Source: a virus. Taken from it: a stretch of DNA of 63,835 nucleotides. Location of the stretch: positions 1-63,835 of IMG/VR virus record IMGVR_UViG_3300042922_000736, one strand, 5' to 3'. A model generated the notes under the pieces. That model did not search any database. It worked only from the letters and a program-made list of their open reading frames with translations, and was not told the origin of the DNA. Position 1 is the first letter of the stretch, and each line of letters begins with the position of its first letter. Positions 34,213 to 43,504 of the stretch are shown one piece after another. Both the position numbers and the translations under genes were made by a program.

Positions 34213-36579
34213 TTACGCGGCCTGTTTTAGGCGTATTCTGACACCGTTGGCCGACGCCTCCGGCGCGTGGATATCGCCCGCCAGCGTGAGACGCTCCAGG
34301 GCGGATTTCACCATCCTGTCGTCGGCCTTTGAGATGCCCTTGCGGCGCACGAGATGGGACAGCCGCATGGTGCCGTCCTCGGCCCGCCGCAGATTGGCGA
34401 CGATAGCCTTGCATAGCTCTTCGAACTGCGAGCCGGCCATATAGTCCGCGATGCCCGCGTCGATGCAGTCTATGGAGCGCTGTACGATGCCATAGCCCCA
34501 CTCCACATCGTCAACATCCACCGACGGCTTAGACGGGTCTCGCGACAGTGCGCGTATCGTCGCCAACTTGATGACGTGCTCTGCCGTTCGGCCCATCAGC
34601 CCCTCGTGGGCGCCATGGTCCTCAATTTGGGATATCTGCCAGTCTTCAATGGACAGCCAGCGCCGCTCTGCCTCGGTACTGGCCCACGGCACCGTGTAGA
34701 GCGTCGGACGCATCACCGCGTTGCGCCAGTTCACCTTGGCCACCGTACCGCCTGGCAATGCCTCGTGAGCCTTGCTGATGGCATCGATAAGCGAGGGCGG
34801 CGTTATCTGCTGCGGGGGTGCGTCCTGCCGTTCTGGGCGCTGCTTGACCTCCACGACGATGAGGCGGGCAATGAAGCCGTCCGACAGGGTCTCCTCGGTC
34901 AGGCCGCGATAGAACGTGGTTGGCGTCGACATGCCAAGGAGGGACACCGTAGGGCAATGAATCGGCTCAGTTGACGACATGCGCTGAGGATCCGCGTGCT
35001 CCTTCCCAGACCATACGCCGTTGGACTTCGAGAACACCTCGAGGAGCACCTTGCGGATGGTCTTGGCCCACGCCGAGGATCCATTGCCAGTGACGGACTG
35101 GAGCACGACGCCCATTTCGTCCCACGGCATCACGAAGACCGGATTGGAGCGGCACACCTTCTCGATCGCGCTGCCGGATGTCACCTCGCCGGGACCGATT
35201 AGGTATTGCTTGCGCGTGTCCATGGCTAGGGTGTGGAGCGACTTCTGGGGGTGCTCCTTGCCAAAGCCTGGGCCGGCAATGCCGACCATGTACGTGTTCA
35301 GCCCAGCACCAGTCGGCCCTATGGCCTGCCTTCCGAACATCGTGCCGACGAATGAGGCCGCGGCCATCACCGCAAATTCCGGCACGGGCCGACGGCCGGT
35401 GTCCATGATCCACTGCGAAATCAGTTCGATGAGTCCGCCGGCGACCTCCGGGGAGAACGGATCAAGCTTTGCCCGCGGCGCGCGCACCGGGGCGATTTCT
35501 ACCACGTCGTCGTCGGGCGCTGCCGGGACGATTTGCTGCGGCTGCACAACCGCGATGTCGGCGCGGGCTGCGTTGGCCTTGGCGCTCAAGATGGCGGCGC
35601 TACGCATAGCCCCAAGGGTCCACTTGTCCTCCTTCGGGGCGAACCCTGTTCGCTCGATAAGCCACTTATAGGCAACCTCGTGATACGAGGTGCAGTTGGC
35701 CGCCATGACCAGGTCGATGGGAGTGTAGGGGCGGCTCGCGCCCCAATCCGTGATGCCGTCGGGGTGAATGCCGACGTTGAAATTCTCCACCCCTCGCCAG
35801 AAGGCTCGCGCTCTGTAAGTGCCATCGCGCTGGCGCTTGGCCTCCCGCCCGAAAAGATCAGGTACCCACATGTCGAGGTGCTCGAGCGCGTGGCTGTTCG
35901 CTTCGCGCCAGATGGTGTCGCCGAATATCTCCTCACCAGACCGCCTAGCCTGGCGATGCTCCTGCACCGTTCCGAACGGGCGCAGCGCATCCGCCAGCCT
36001 GTCGGCGATATCGTCCGGCAGCTCCGGCAATTTGTCGATGGGCGTATCCATCAACGTGTCGTCGGTCAGCCACTCGTAAGGCTTACCCGTGTCGGGGTGC
36101 AGCGTCGGCGGGAGGACCGTTTGGCGGCCGTGGGCGAGCAGGTCGATGACGCGGCTCTCAAAGCCGCCCGGCAATATGAGATTGAACGGCCTGTTGACGA
36201 TGGCCTCAGAGCCGCGGAAAAACGCGCTATATCCCTTGTTGCCGCGCTTCTTCACGGTGTCTGTCGTCGGCAGCACAGCTTCGATCGCCGCACGCAATTC
36301 AGCGTCGTCGGTATCCAGGTCGATGACCTTCAGTGCCTTGTCGATGGCCACGCAGACGCCGGCGTCCTCCCATCGGGACCAAATGTTGGTCTCTATTTCG
36401 GTCGGCAGACGGTCGCAGAACCGGCTCCAGTCCATGTCGCCGTACCACTGGCCATTCGACATAGATCCTGGGCGCTTGCTGCCGGGCATCACGGGGATGG
36501 CGGCATAACCCATGTCTACGAGCTCGGCGCCGCAGCGGGAATAGGGGGAGTTGGTCATGGTGGCATTGCCGCCGAGCAT
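34213..36579 (-). CDS. primase-polymerase / DUF3987-type helicase fusion
   Basis: 788 residues from ATG 36579, overlapping the upstream stop (TAATG). The N-terminal primase-polymerase part has paired aspartates at D88 and D90 in V-I-D-L-D-T-D-D. A central region resembles primase C-terminal domains. From about 400 a DUF3987-like ATPase has a P-loop-like G-I-A-G-P-G-F-G-K (near 430) and W-D-E-M-G. It would prime and unwind phage DNA at the origin just downstream. Confidence 0.8.
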   Translation of the reverse strand: MLGGNATMTNSPYSRCGAELVDMGYAAIPVMPGSKRPGSMSNGQWYGDMDWSRFCDRLPTEIETNIWSRWEDAGVCVAIDKALKVIDLDTDDAELRAAIEAVLPTTDTVKKRGNKGYSAFFRGSEAIVNRPFNLILPGGFESRVIDLLAHGRQTVLPPTLHPDTGKPYEWLTDDTLMDTPIDKLPELPDDIADRLADALRPFGTVQEHRQARRSGEEIFGDTIWREANSHALEHLDMWVPDLFGREAKRQRDGTYRARAFWRGVENFNVGIHPDGITDWGASRPYTPIDLVMAANCTSYHEVAYKWLIERTGFAPKEDKWTLGAMRSAAILSAKANAARADIAVVQPQQIVPAAPDDDVVEIAPVRAPRAKLDPFSPEVAGGLIELISQWIMDTGRRPVPEFAVMAAASFVGTMFGRQAIGPTGAGLNTYMVGIAGPGFGKEHPQKSLHTLAMDTRKQYLIGPGEVTSGSAIEKVCRSNPVFVMPWDEMGVVLQSVTGNGSSAWAKTIRKVLLEVFSKSNGVWSGKEHADPQRMSSTEPIHCPTVSLLGMSTPTTFYRGLTEETLSDGFIARLIVVEVKQRPERQDAPPQQITPPSLIDAISKAHEALPGGTVAKVNWRNAVMRPTLYTVPWASTEAERRWLSIEDWQISQIEDHGAHEGLMGRTAEHVIKLATIRALSRDPSKPSVDVDDVEWGYGIVQRSIDCIDAGIADYMAGSQFEELCKAIVANLRRAEDGTMRLSHLVRRKGISKADDRMVKSALERLTLAGDIHAPEASANGVRIRLKQAA

Positions 36580-36992
36580 TACGCGGCCCTCTTGGCTGAC
36601 ATATTCGGGGTAACGATGCGATGCCACTCGGCGTGGCACTTGCGGCACAAATGACTAGTCGGCCATTCGTTAGAGTCCTCGAATAGGTGAGAGGGCGCCC
36701 AATGGTGTACTTCTGACCCTTCCATTGAGCCGCATCTCTCACATGGCGTGATTTGGTGTGCCCTTAGAACGGGAATTAGTTCGTCATCGAGGCCGATTAT
36801 CTGCTCGTACGGCAAGTCCGTCCCCTTGCCGCCGCACTCTGGGCAAAAGGCTTTGTATTGAACAGACCCGCTCGAACAGATGATCTTCCCCAGGTGGGCA
36901 TACTTCATTGAACCGCTGCACCGCGCCCGATGCATTGGCCTCTTGTTCCACGGAAGATCATCTAAGTTGGCGGTGTACGCGGATTCCATCAA
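36579..36992 (-). CDS. HNH-type endonuclease
   Basis: 137 residues. Two zinc pairs (C-P-E-C and C-E-R-C) precede the core E-V-H-H-W-A-P-S-H-L-F and C-R-K-C-H-A-E-W-H. It may be a homing-type or packaging-related nuclease; it sits between methylase and primase genes with overlaps on both sides. Confidence 0.7.
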   Translation of the reverse strand: MMESAYTANLDDLPWNKRPMHRARCSGSMKYAHLGKIICSSGSVQYKAFCPECGGKGTDLPYEQIIGLDDELIPVLRAHQITPCERCGSMEGSEVHHWAPSHLFEDSNEWPTSHLCRKCHAEWHRIVTPNMSAKRAA

Positions 36993-37360
36993 AACGGACT
37001 TTCATGCTTCAGCGTCGTCACCAGCGCCTCGCGGCGCCCGGCCTCGACACGCTCCAGGAATTCGAACCACTCGTCCTCCGTCAGGCTGGCGAGGTCCGTC
37101 TTTCCGATCTCGTCGAGATACGCCCCGCCGGCTTCGCCGCCCTCGTGGACGGCCAGGCGCTCGATGCGGGTAAGCTTGGGCTGAGGCATGCGATACGTGT
37201 CCCTTGCGAGTGGGATGCAGTCGGTGTCGTCACAGAGCCAGGCGACGGGGTCTGGCGGGTGGTATGGCCACGCTGGTGGCGGAGCCCAACCAAGACCAAC
37301 GCCGGGTCGGCCACAGACGGCGCAGATGAGGTAGTTGTTGAGGCGCTGGGGGGCGGTCAT
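36989..37360 (-). CDS. zinc-binding hypothetical protein (DUF6511-like)
   Basis: 123 residues. C-A-V-C-G-R-P-G-V-G-L-G-W near the start and W-L-C-D-D-T-D-C form a two-knuckle zinc site as in DUF6511-type phage proteins. The rest is helical. Function unknown. Confidence 0.55.
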   Translation of the reverse strand: MTAPQRLNNYLICAVCGRPGVGLGWAPPPAWPYHPPDPVAWLCDDTDCIPLARDTYRMPQPKLTRIERLAVHEGGEAGGAYLDEIGKTDLASLTEDEWFEFLERVEAGRREALVTTLKHESPF

Positions 37361-38052
37361 GCGGCGTCACCAAAGAGCGATGCGGTGACGGTGTTGTCGT
37401 TGGCGGGTGCGGCGGCGACGAACATGTCGGGCTGCTTGTAGGCGTCCGCAATGCGGCGGCAAGCGACTTCGAAGTATGTCGGCTCGCGCTCTATGCCTAT
37501 GAACTTGCGGCCAGCCTTGACGCATGCAACGCCCGTGGTTCCTGAGCCCATGAAGGGGTCTAGGATGGTGGTGGCGCCCTTAACGAAACCGAGGCACCAC
37601 GCCATCAACTCTATAGGCTTTTGCGTTGGGTGTTCTTTTCCGTCGTTTTTTGCCTTCGCTCTAGCATAGGTGAATATGCGGGCCGCCTTCTGCTGCGAAG
37701 ACCATGCAAACTCACAGTCCGCAAGAGAAAAGTTTCTCTGCCCTTTATCCCAGACCAGCCACTGCATGGTGGGGGCAAGATAGTCTGTAAAATAATTACC
37801 GCCCCATATTATCTGATGCTTAGAGGCCGAGATAATAGCATCGAATACTTCCTTTGAGGGGCGCTCGGCATCCCATGATACGTTCTCCCGCCACGGCCCC
37901 CACCCGTGGCTCGCGCTGAAGCCGCCCGATCGGCCGTAGTCGATCCCATACGGCGGGTCCGTCACAACCGCATCAACACGACCAAGCGTCGGCATCACTT
38001 CCATGCAGTCGCCGAGATACAGCGTGCAATCACCAATCTGCTCTACGCGCAT
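37357..38052 (-). CDS. DNA adenine/cytosine-N4 methyltransferase
   Basis: 231 residues. Catalytic motif D-P-P-Y (32-35) comes before the SAM-binding D-P-F-M-G-S-G-T-T-G (about 165-174), the beta-class order. It methylates an exocyclic amino group. It probably protects phage DNA from restriction or marks it; no cognate nuclease is adjacent, though HNH proteins are close. It ends P-A-N-D-N plus eleven residues. Confidence 0.88.
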   Translation of the reverse strand: MRVEQIGDCTLYLGDCMEVMPTLGRVDAVVTDPPYGIDYGRSGGFSASHGWGPWRENVSWDAERPSKEVFDAIISASKHQIIWGGNYFTDYLAPTMQWLVWDKGQRNFSLADCEFAWSSQQKAARIFTYARAKAKNDGKEHPTQKPIELMAWCLGFVKGATTILDPFMGSGTTGVACVKAGRKFIGIEREPTYFEVACRRIADAYKQPDMFVAAAPANDNTVTASLFGDAA

Positions 38053-38624
38053 GCCCGCACCTCAGCGTTGTCATTCGCCGCCTCAAACTTCGTCGTCTCC
38101 AGCCCCCACGCCGTCCATCCCGGCCACGCTTGACGAGCGAACATCTCGAGATACGGCCCGGCCACCAGGCGCTCTATGCGCTCGTACTGCTCGTCCGGCT
38201 TGCGGCTGTGCTCACGGCGGAGTGCCCGGATGATCTGCCGCACTCCCTTGCCCAGCCGCTTGGGCTTGCCGCGCTTGAACAGGTGGCAGACCTCAGCCTC
38301 CTGCCGCGTCCAGTAGCCCATACCCATGCGCCCCTTGTCCCAGATGAAGGCGAGCGAGACCGGCTTGAAGCCCCACGCCGCGGCGACATCCATGGCCTCG
38401 CGCTGCAGGTGCGAAACGGTCCACATAAACAGCAGGCAATCGCGCGCCGACACCTCGGCGACGGGCAGCGCCTTGAGGTCGTCGAGCGACATCGTGCTGT
38501 AGGGCTGCACGCCCTGCGTCGGGGCCAGATGCGCGCCGCCATAGCTGGTGAATCGCCAGGGCGGATCCGCGAGCAGGCAGCCAAAGGGGCCTTGCGGCAA
38601 CGGCTCGTGCATGTTGCGCTCCAT
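38043..38624 (-). CDS. MT-A70 family methyltransferase
   Basis: 193 residues. D-P-P-W at 20-23 in L-L-A-D-P-P-W-R-F, then F-M-W-T-V, G-F-K-P-V-S-L-A-F-I-W-D-K and late E-M-F-A-R are the MT-A70 pattern (N6-adenine). It overlaps the neighbouring methylase by 10 bp, and ends A-A-N-D-N plus A-E-V-R-A-C-A. Confidence 0.85.
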   Translation of the reverse strand: MERNMHEPLPQGPFGCLLADPPWRFTSYGGAHLAPTQGVQPYSTMSLDDLKALPVAEVSARDCLLFMWTVSHLQREAMDVAAAWGFKPVSLAFIWDKGRMGMGYWTRQEAEVCHLFKRGKPKRLGKGVRQIIRALRREHSRKPDEQYERIERLVAGPYLEMFARQAWPGWTAWGLETTKFEAANDNAEVRACA

Positions 38625-40354
38625 CAGAAGGGTATCTCGTCGTCCAAGTCCGCCACTCGCGACGGACCACCCACAGCCCGCGCCAACTTCGGCGCCGGCT
38701 CGTAATTGTCGTTGGCGCCGCCGGGCTTCCAGTCAATGACGTCCTGGTACTTGCCGGCCGGCTTGAGCCGTACCTCCATGGTCGGCGCGAGCTCGTCCGC
38801 CCTACGCAGCCATTCCTCAACGCTGGCCGGGAACGGCCGGTCTCCGCCGTGCTTCGCCCAGTACCTATCTGCCTTCGACTTGGCGTAGCCGGTGTGCTGG
38901 GGGCACAACCATTCCCGTTGTGTCGACAGCCCAAGCCTGTAGTCCACCCTCACGCTCGGCGGCTTGGCGGGATCCTTGTTGATGTGCTCCCGGAACGTGC
39001 GGCCAACGACAGTGCGCCAGTCCTCCTGCGTGGAGATGATCACCGCCTCGCTGGGCTTGGCGGAATACTTCGGCGTGGTGTCGAATTCGAATTCGTGGCC
39101 GCAGCAGGTACAGATACGTGCCGCGGCATGGACGATTTCCTCGCAGGTCGGGCAGAGCTTAATCGGTGCTTGTCCGTCACCCTTCCCCGGAGTCCGCGGG
39201 GAAATCATGTCTACCGGGCCGTGCTCATCGATGTTGCCGGCGAAGTCCATGTAGCGGCAGTTGGGCTTGATCGACGACGCGATGGCCGCGCGCCTTGCTT
39301 CGGCCTCGACTGCATCCGGGTCGAACCCCGGCGGGTAAATGACACGCGTTCCGCGGCCGACGCGCTGGACGTAGCGGCTCGCCGAAAGGGTCTTGTAGAG
39401 ATCCACGATAAGGTCGACGCCGACGATATTGGTGCCGGTGGACAAGACGTTGTCATTGCTGAGCGCCCACAGCTTGCCAGCCTTCAGGGCCTCAATGAGG
39501 TTGCGGCGCTCGCCCTTCGGCGTCCTGCCGCTCACCACTTCGCAGCTTCGACCAGCCGCCCGGATAGCGTCGCGGATATGTGTGGCGTGCTCAATGCCGC
39601 GGCAGAAGAACAGTGCCTTGCGGCGATGCCCTTCGACGTCCAACACCTCCTCCACGATGCGCCGGTTCAACTCGTCGGTGTCGACGGCCTTGGTGTACTC
39701 GCCGAGCTTGTACTCGCCCATGGCGCGCCCAACGCCGGACAGGTCGTACTTCGTGCCGGTGGGCTTCGACGTGATGGGGCAGAGAAAGCCGTCGTCGATG
39801 CCACGCCGGATGCCGTATTCGTAGACGACCTTGTCAAATAGCCGGTCGTCGCCCTCATCCAGGCGGCCAGATGTGAGGCGGTACAGCGTGGCGCTGAACC
39901 CGGCGATCTTCATATCCGGGTTGATGGCTAGCAGATCGCTGATGAGCGACCTGTACATCGTGTTGCCGTCTTCCGGGACGGTGTGCACCTCGTCGATCTG
40001 CAGCAGGTCGACGCCGCCGATTTCCTTGGCCTTGTTCCATACGGTCTGCAGCTGGCCGTACAGCACTTGGGCGCGCGTGTTGCGCTGCCCAAGCGAAGCG
40101 GCATACACCCCCGCCGGCGCGAAAGGGGCGAGGCCGAGCATCTCCTTATAGTTGCCCTCGACGAGCTCCTGGACATGGGCGCAGTTCATGATACGCAGGT
40201 CTTTGTAGTCGTTGATAAGCTCAACGGCCTGCGTCGCCATGGTCATGGACTTCCCGGTCCCGGTCGCCATGTCGATGAGCGGATTCCCGCTTTCGCCGGA
40301 CCAGTAATCCAGCGTCGCGTCGATCGCCTCTCTTTGGTAGTAGCGCAGCGCCAT
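38624..40354 (-). CDS. DEAD/DEAH-type helicase (superfamily 2)
   Basis: 576 residues. Q-motif-like start, Walker A A-T-G-T-G-K-S (30-36), Walker B D-E-V-H (121-124), S-A-T near 156, and motif VI Q-R-V-G-R-G-T-R. A zinc ribbon (C-P-T-C ... C-T-C-C-G) is near residue 410. It would remodel DNA during replication or recombination. G-A-N-D-N lies near the C-terminus. Confidence 0.88.
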   Translation of the reverse strand: MALRYYQREAIDATLDYWSGESGNPLIDMATGTGKSMTMATQAVELINDYKDLRIMNCAHVQELVEGNYKEMLGLAPFAPAGVYAASLGQRNTRAQVLYGQLQTVWNKAKEIGGVDLLQIDEVHTVPEDGNTMYRSLISDLLAINPDMKIAGFSATLYRLTSGRLDEGDDRLFDKVVYEYGIRRGIDDGFLCPITSKPTGTKYDLSGVGRAMGEYKLGEYTKAVDTDELNRRIVEEVLDVEGHRRKALFFCRGIEHATHIRDAIRAAGRSCEVVSGRTPKGERRNLIEALKAGKLWALSNDNVLSTGTNIVGVDLIVDLYKTLSASRYVQRVGRGTRVIYPPGFDPDAVEAEARRAAIASSIKPNCRYMDFAGNIDEHGPVDMISPRTPGKGDGQAPIKLCPTCEEIVHAAARICTCCGHEFEFDTTPKYSAKPSEAVIISTQEDWRTVVGRTFREHINKDPAKPPSVRVDYRLGLSTQREWLCPQHTGYAKSKADRYWAKHGGDRPFPASVEEWLRRADELAPTMEVRLKPAGKYQDVIDWKPGGANDNYEPAPKLARAVGGPSRVADLDDEIPF

Positions 40355-40764
40355 TAGGCAGCCTCGCGTGCGACGTGGTTATCATTCGCCCCGCGCCGCT
40401 CATGCCGGTAGCGCTGAGGCTTGGGCGCCTCGTACCAGAACGCCACCCGCGGAGGCTCGTGGTAGCAGGCCACGACGATAGGGTCGGCGTCGCGATATCG
40501 GCGCTCCGCCTTGCGCAGCGTGGCGCCGCTTTCCATGGCGGTGTCGATGATGAGCAACCGGCCAAGATGCGTCGGAACGACCGCGCCGTACGGGATGAAC
40601 GGCACGTGCAGGATGTGGCTGGCATAGACCGCTGCCACAGCGCCGCTGCGGCCGGGGCCGGTGACGCTGCCGACGTCGCCGTATGCCGTCGCGGGCTTGC
40701 CGTCATCGCCCGTCAGCAAGCCGCGGATACGGTCGGCGAACTCGGCTTCGCTCACGATCCTCAC
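40354..40764 (-). CDS. phosphoribosyltransferase-like protein
   Basis: 136 residues. G-P-G-R-S-G-A-V-A-A and the PRPP-type loop L-L-I-I-D-T-A-M-E-S-G-A-T-L resemble PRTases, though D-D is replaced by D-T. A role in nucleotide salvage is possible. Ends G-A-N-D-N plus H-V-A-R-E-A-A, one of the closest matches here to a tmRNA tag. Confidence 0.65.
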   Translation of the reverse strand: MRIVSEAEFADRIRGLLTGDDGKPATAYGDVGSVTGPGRSGAVAAVYASHILHVPFIPYGAVVPTHLGRLLIIDTAMESGATLRKAERRYRDADPIVVACYHEPPRVAFWYEAPKPQRYRHERRGANDNHVAREAA

Positions 40765-41294
40765 GCCGCGGCCCTCCGCTCCGCGCCCATGCCCGCCACC
40801 AGCCGCTGCCGGGCCTCGCGCTCAAGCTGCTGTGCCCGCTGCCGCGAGATGCCCATGCTCTTGCCGACCTCCGTGAAGGTCTCGCCCACGGCCACCCTGG
40901 CAAGGATGGCGCCGCCACGGCCATTCAGGCGGCGGGCTATGAGGCTAAGGTCTGTGGACTGCTCCTGCGTGGCTGGCGTGCCGGTCATCGGTATGTCGTT
41001 GCGGGTCACGAACATGCGCTTGCGTTGTTCCTGCGTGCGATACGACTTGCAGATGTTGAGCATCTGCCACCGCAGGTACTCCCACGGCGCCGCGCCTCTG
41101 TAGTCCTGCCAATTCTTCAGGCAGTGGATGATGGTGTCGGTGACCAGGTCCTCACGTTCCTCGCCGCGGAAGCCGAGCCGGTAGGCAAGGCTCGACAGAC
41201 CGGGCCGGTACTGCATCAGCATCGCGTCGAAGGCCGCGGGGCGGGTGGCGGCGATGGAAGAAGGCGTAGGGGTGTTGTCGTTGTGTGCGTGCAT
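40761..41294 (-). CDS. sigma-70-like RNA polymerase sigma factor
   Basis: 177 residues. Region 2 pattern L-S-S-L-A-Y-R-L-G-F-R-G-E-E-R-E-D-L-V-T-D (about 35-55) and a region 4 HTH V-G-E-T-F-T-E-V-G-K-S-M-G-I-S-R-Q-R-A-Q-Q-L-E (about 138-160). It may steer host polymerase to late promoters. It lies mid-way in the early operon, fitting an early-to-late switch. Confidence 0.75.
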   Translation of the reverse strand: MHAHNDNTPTPSSIAATRPAAFDAMLMQYRPGLSSLAYRLGFRGEEREDLVTDTIIHCLKNWQDYRGAAPWEYLRWQMLNICKSYRTQEQRKRMFVTRNDIPMTGTPATQEQSTDLSLIARRLNGRGGAILARVAVGETFTEVGKSMGISRQRAQQLEREARQRLVAGMGAERRAAA

Positions 41295-41342
41295 CGGGGT
41301 GTCCTGCGTGGAGGGGGTGGCGGACTGGGCTGGTGCTGGATG

Positions 41343-41873
41343 TCAGGCGGCTTCCGCCGCCCAGCTACGACGCGCGATCTCGGCGCGGATGTCGTCTAGG
41401 TGCACCGGCGTGTAATTGGTCCGCTCGACGCAAACGCAGATGTGCCGCGGCGATGGCTCAGGCTTCTCGTGGATATGGCCGTGCACATTGAACCCCGTGC
41501 GCATCTGGTCCGACGCAAGCGGGATGTGGCTGCAGGTGAAGTCGTATTCCTTGAACACGCGCCATAGCTGCACGCGCTTGAAATGGGCGGACAGGTCGAA
41601 GCGCTTGATGTCGTCGTGGTTGCCAAGCACGAGGCGCTTCGAGCCGCGCAAGCGGGCCGCGATAACCGGCCAGCGTGACTTGTCGAAGGACACGTCGCCA
41701 AGGTGATAGACCTTGTCGCCGTCGCGCACGACGCTGTTCCATCGCTCAATCATGGTCTCGTCCATCTCCTCAACGGAGGCGAACGGACGGATGACACTGC
41801 CGGCCACGTCGCGGAACGTGAGGAAGTTGGCGTGGCTGAAATGCGTGTCGCTGGTGAAGAAGATGTTACCCAC
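41343..41873 (-). CDS. calcineurin-like phosphoesterase
   Basis: 176 residues from GTG 41873, overlapping the upstream stop (TAGTG). Metal ligands: S-D-T-H-F-S-H, L-G-D-V, L-G-N-H-D, C-S-H-I-P, N-V-H-G-H-I-H. A short single-domain enzyme of the YfcE-like type; the substrate is unknown. Confidence 0.85.
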   Translation of the reverse strand: MGNIFFTSDTHFSHANFLTFRDVAGSVIRPFASVEEMDETMIERWNSVVRDGDKVYHLGDVSFDKSRWPVIAARLRGSKRLVLGNHDDIKRFDLSAHFKRVQLWRVFKEYDFTCSHIPLASDQMRTGFNVHGHIHEKPEPSPRHICVCVERTNYTPVHLDDIRAEIARRSWAAEAA

Positions 41874-42835
41874 TACGCAGCCTCCTCTGCCGCCTCGTTG
41901 TCGTTGTCGTTGCTGGCGCCGTCGGTCCAAAGCGTCCCATCGGCGAGCTCGTAGGTGATAGATTCCAGATCCGGGTCGCAATCGACCTGGCGGCCCGGCA
42001 CAAAGCCCGGATTAAAGAGATGCGCTGGGCACGATTCCCGCTGCTCGTCGAGCGAGAGCGGCTTTGACCAGCGAGCGCAAGACCACTGACAATCGCCGCC
42101 CCGCTCCGGCTGGACGTGGATGCATGAGCGGCACGTCACCCGCGGCATCTCGCGTTCATGGCAAACCGCGTGGTGCTTGCAGAGCAGGCACTTGTAGAAT
42201 TCAGGATCCTCCGAAAGCCGCGACGGCGGCGTGTCGGTGAATACGATGCGTTCGGCGCGCGCCAGAGTTCGCAGGCAATAATCGGCGTCGTAGTTGATGC
42301 GCTCGGCGTATCTGGCGTCGTCGTTCTTGTTCACAACGACGTATAGCGCACGGGACAGACCGAACATATGCATCCCAAGCTGCACCTGGGCGTAGTGCAA
42401 AGGTTTTGCGTCCTTGCACTTTTTGGCGACGATATCCCTGAAGTTCTTATCGTTGCTGCTCTTGAACTCGCAAAGGTGCTCCGTGACGGGCGCTTCCGGC
42501 ACGCCAATGGCCTTGCCGTCACACTTACCGCGGACGAACCCATGCACTAGCCGGATACGGTCCTGCTGCCCCCACACCTCAACCCCGATCGACTGCAGGT
42601 CGGCAACAAGCCGCTCTTCCCACATGTCGCCGGTGCGGAAGATGGAAATCTTCTGGCCGGTCAGTTCTTCCGGCTGGCTTGCCCACCTGAGCGAATAGAA
42701 CAGCGCCCGGTCGCACTCGTTGCCGATCTCGCCGACGCTGATGCCGAGCGAGTCATAGTGCTCGTTAGCGGCGACATACGCGGCATAGATCGCCTCGACC
42801 GTGGCGCTGGTGGTGGGTTGGGGTAGTGGGGCCAT
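41873..42835 (-). CDS. PD-(D/E)xK nuclease, Cas4/RecB-like
   Basis: 320 residues from ATG 42835 (TAATG overlap). The core H-G-F-V-R-G-K-C-D-G and L-C-E-F-K-S-S provides the D and E-x-K ligands, followed by Q-V-Q-L-G-M-H-M. Cysteines C-L-L-C-K-H-H-A-V-C and further pairs may bind an Fe-S cluster, as in Cas4/AddB-type enzymes. Likely recombination exonuclease. Ends S-N-D-N-D-N plus E-A-A-E-E-A-A. Confidence 0.78.
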   Translation of the reverse strand: MAPLPQPTTSATVEAIYAAYVAANEHYDSLGISVGEIGNECDRALFYSLRWASQPEELTGQKISIFRTGDMWEERLVADLQSIGVEVWGQQDRIRLVHGFVRGKCDGKAIGVPEAPVTEHLCEFKSSNDKNFRDIVAKKCKDAKPLHYAQVQLGMHMFGLSRALYVVVNKNDDARYAERINYDADYCLRTLARAERIVFTDTPPSRLSEDPEFYKCLLCKHHAVCHEREMPRVTCRSCIHVQPERGGDCQWSCARWSKPLSLDEQRESCPAHLFNPGFVPGRQVDCDPDLESITYELADGTLWTDGASNDNDNEAAEEAA

Positions 42836-43080
42836 TAGGCGGGAAGCCCAGGCAAGGCTATGGGGCGCGCCCAATGTGTCGGGAAGTAGCTAAAGTCAGA
42901 CAACGCGTCATTCTGCACAGATAGCCAGCGGATAGGCCCACCGCGCGAGGGGCGATATTCCTCGTCATAGTAAGCGAGCTCTAGGAACTGCTTGTGCGTG
43001 ACATAGCCGCTTGGCCCGGTAACCATGACCAACTCGCGCTCTGGCGGGGCCATGTCTTCGATGCGATGCCAGTTCACCAT
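42835..43080 (-). CDS. hypothetical protein (DUF551-like)
   Basis: 81 residues from ATG 43080 (TGATG). W-H-R-I-E-D-M-A-P-P-E-R-E-L-V-M-V is the DUF551 pattern, a short domain frequent in phages, function unknown. Confidence 0.55.
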   Translation of the reverse strand: MVNWHRIEDMAPPERELVMVTGPSGYVTHKQFLELAYYDEEYRPSRGGPIRWLSVQNDALSDFSYFPTHWARPIALPGLPA

Positions 43081-43493
43081 CACGCCGCCCTCCGTGCTTC
43101 TTCCGGCTCCGGCAACGTGACGGTGAAGCTGACGCTGGGGTACGTGGGCCTGCCGCCCTGCAGCAGCATCTCCAGCTTGTACTGGCGCTGGCATTCGGCG
43201 CTGTCGGCCCACTTCGGAAAGAACTCGCGCTCGAGCGCGGCAATGCCGTCGTCGATGCGGCCGGTCTTGAGCATGATGAGCGCGTCGAGGACGGCCTCCC
43301 GATTGGTATCGACGACATGCTCATAGATGTCGTCTTCCTCGTCGCCGATGATTTCAGCCTCAAGCCCGCGACGCTCCACCTCGTCAAGGATTTCGTCATC
43401 GGTAGCCTTGCGGATGGCGGCCCGCACCTCTTGGGTGCTCGCCGCGCTTCCTGCCGTCGAGCGCCAAGGCTCAATCGTGTTGGTGTCACACAT
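43080..43493 (-). CDS. hypothetical protein
   Basis: 137 residues from ATG 43493 with GAGGG upstream. Acidic helical centre (E-I-I-G-D-E-E-D-D-I-Y-E-H) and a short beta C-terminus. No family recognised. Confidence 0.5.
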   Translation of the reverse strand: MCDTNTIEPWRSTAGSAASTQEVRAAIRKATDDEILDEVERRGLEAEIIGDEEDDIYEHVVDTNREAVLDALIMLKTGRIDDGIAALEREFFPKWADSAECQRQYKLEMLLQGGRPTYPSVSFTVTLPEPEEARRAA

Positions 43494-43504
43494 GGCTTTT
43501 TCCC

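Noticed and set aside
35533-36654. Plus-strand frame opposite the primase-helicase
   Set aside because: Shadow frame with low-complexity composition; the minus-strand gene has clear motifs.
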